Of a DNA stretch of 42,694 bases, positions 41,496-42,694 are shown piece after piece. The notes beneath the pieces are model-generated. The model was not told where the DNA came from and did not search any database. It saw only the letters and a program-made list of their open reading frames with translations. This DNA comes from Xanthobacteraceae bacterium. GTDB lineage: Bacteria > Pseudomonadota > Alphaproteobacteria > Rhizobiales > Xanthobacteraceae. Within the stretch, counting starts at the first letter, position 1; each line of letters begins with the position of its first letter. Location: positions 1 through 42,694 of the forward strand of contig JAIESR010000005.1 of the NCBI GenBank assembly GCA_019745775.1. Direction: 5' to 3'. The position numbers and the translations under genes were made by a program.

Positions 41496-42554
41496 ATGGC
41501 TTTGGCTCGCACCACCGGGCTCGGAGCGCTCACCGCAACGATCGCGATCGCAATGACAATCGGTGCTAACGCCCAGAACAAGCCGACACTCGGCGGCAAG
41601 CTCGAGTTGGCCGACGAAGGCAGCTTCTTCGTCAACGGCAAGAGCGTGAAGTCCAACTATCCGGGCGCCTCGGCCGCGACGGGGCCCGCGGCTCCCGGCA
41701 ACATCACCGTCAACCAGATGTATGTGCATTTCCGCATCCCGGCGGCTGCGAACGGCGTTCCGCTCGTGCTCGTGCACGGTTCCAACCACACCGGGATGAC
41801 CTACGAGACGACGCCGGACGGCCGCGAAGGCTGGGCCACCTGGTTCGTGCGCCAGGGCCATCCGGTCTACGTCGTGGATCATTCCGGCCGAGGCCGCTCG
41901 AGCTTCAATCCGACGCCGATCAATGCGGTGCGCGACGGCGGCGCCGATTCGAAAGCAATGCCGACGCTGTTCCTCGGAACGCTCGATCGCGCCTGGTGGA
42001 ATTTCCGCTTCGGCCCGGACTATCCAAAGCCCTTCCCCAACCTGCAGTTCCCGGTCGAAGCGCTCGATCAGTATCTCGCGCAGCTCGTGCCCAACACCGA
42101 AACCACGCTCGACGGCGGCGGCAACAACACCGTCGACGCTCTGGCGGCGCTGCTCGACAAGATCGGCCCGGCGGTGGTGATGGTGCACTCGCAATCCGGC
42201 CTCTACGGGCTCGAGGTCGTGCGCCGACGGCCGAACCTCGTCCGCGCCTTGATCAGCATCGAAGGCGGCTGTGAGAGCTTCACGCAGGCTGACGCCGCCA
42301 AGCCATTCGCCAAGGTGCCGTTCGTCACCGTATGGGGCGACAACAGCATCGGCGCAAAGGGTGTCAACGGCGACAAGCGCCGTACCGCCTGCCAGGAGGC
42401 GACCAAGGTCCTCAACGCGGCCGGCGGACGCGGCACCTTCCTGCTGCTGCCGGAAGCCGGCATCGCCGGCAACAGCCACATGATGATGATGGACAAGAAC
42501 AACCTGCAGGTGGCGGACCGCCTGCGCGGCTGGATCACGCAGCAGGTGAAGTAA
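41496..42554 (+). CDS. secreted alpha/beta hydrolase (esterase-like)
   Basis: The 352-aa protein has a signal peptide (cleavage near GANAQ) and an alpha/beta hydrolase fold: VPLVLVHGSNHTGMTYE (oxyanion region), VYVVDHSGRGRSS, and the nucleophile elbow HSQSGLYG with Ser234. The elbow is Ser-x-Ser-x rather than Gly-x-Ser-x-Gly. Likely acid and base residues are Asp in FVTVWGDN and His in GIAGNSHMMMMD. Substrate is unknown. GGGAGG lies before the ATG, and a strong terminator follows. Confidence 0.88.
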   Translation: MALARTTGLGALTATIAIAMTIGANAQNKPTLGGKLELADEGSFFVNGKSVKSNYPGASAATGPAAPGNITVNQMYVHFRIPAAANGVPLVLVHGSNHTGMTYETTPDGREGWATWFVRQGHPVYVVDHSGRGRSSFNPTPINAVRDGGADSKAMPTLFLGTLDRAWWNFRFGPDYPKPFPNLQFPVEALDQYLAQLVPNTETTLDGGGNNTVDALAALLDKIGPAVVMVHSQSGLYGLEVVRRRPNLVRALISIEGGCESFTQADAAKPFAKVPFVTVWGDNSIGAKGVNGDKRRTACQEATKVLNAAGGRGTFLLLPEAGIAGNSHMMMMDKNNLQVADRLRGWITQQVK

Positions 42555-42558
42555 CGGC

Positions 42559-42593
42559 AAAGCGCCGGACGGATTGCGCCCGGCGCTTTTTTT
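42559..42593 (+). terminator. intrinsic terminator of the hydrolase gene
   Basis: AAAGCGCCGG (42559-42568) pairs exactly with CCGGCGCTTT (42580-42589) around an 11-base loop and runs into seven T residues. It begins 5 bases after the stop. Confidence 0.92.
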
Positions 42594-42694
42594 CAAGATG
42601 ACGAGAGTCGACGGCTGGACTAGGGTCAAAACTCATTAATTTTCCGAGCTGACAATACGATCCTGATTCGTTTTTGGAAGGGGATCGGAGTCAT
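42594..42694 (+). other. tail of window, probable upstream region of a next gene
   Basis: About 100 AT-richer bases with no ORF. The last bases are GGAAGGGGATCGGAGTCAT; the GGGG and GGAG words just before a terminal AT suggest that a start codon (ATG) is cut by the window edge. Confidence 0.35.

Overview
The window is high-GC DNA from an alphaproteobacterium, most likely Hyphomicrobiales (Bradyrhizobium/Rhodopseudomonas/Pseudolabrys-type relatives). This rests on the lineage-specific flagellar set FliX, FlbT, FlaF and a one-domain FlgJ/CheL rod protein, on a DksA that keeps only one zinc-ligand cysteine, on two solitary TctC/Bug solute receptors, and on palindromic intergenic elements typical of this order. 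Genus is inference only. No rRNA, tRNA, CRISPR array, insertion sequence or phage gene was seen.

1-24,800: flagellar region. fliM (cut by the window edge) and fliL read leftward. flgF-flgG-flgA-flgH read rightward. A metabolic pair (MetE-like methyltransferase and a TctC receptor, separated by a nested palindrome) interrupts the cluster. Then come dksA and fliX leftward, flgI-flgJ-FlgN/FlbY-like rightward, two tandem flagellins, flbT and flaF (59-nt overlap), a TPR/methyltransferase protein that may modify flagellin, a small secreted protein, a cupin protein, and flgE-flgK-flgL leftward. Promoter reading gives a coherent two-tier picture. Sigma-54-type -24/-12 elements precede flgF, flgI and flgE (rod, ring and hook). 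CtrA-like sites (TTAA-N7-TTAA, or the half site TTAACCAT) lie upstream of fliL, fliX, both flagellins and flbT. This resembles the Caulobacter hierarchy, except that the flagellins here show CtrA-like rather than sigma-54 signals.

25,080-30,700: the most interesting block. A 500-aa protein with three TIR-like domains is translationally coupled through a GTGA overlap to a 1361-aa STAND NTPase. That protein has an nSTAND1-type ATPase, one predicted membrane helix and a long TPR array. The pair looks like a bacterial immune-receptor-like module (TIR effector plus STAND sensor). The charge pattern suggests that the TPR sensor may face the periplasm.

30,700-42,694: mostly housekeeping and accessory genes: exported msrA-msrB, a MoxR-type ATPase without a VWA partner, a second TctC-like receptor, a GT9 heptosyltransferase divergent from a DUF6165 gene, an OrdL-type FAD oxidoreductase, a SixA-like phosphatase, UspA, a GNAT acetyltransferase coupled to an LprI-like exported protein, an MFS exporter, and a secreted alpha/beta hydrolase with a clear intrinsic terminator. 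Several intergenic gaps hold palindromic repeats; one 43-49-bp family occurs twice (22,608 and 30,717), each time at the 3' end of a gene.
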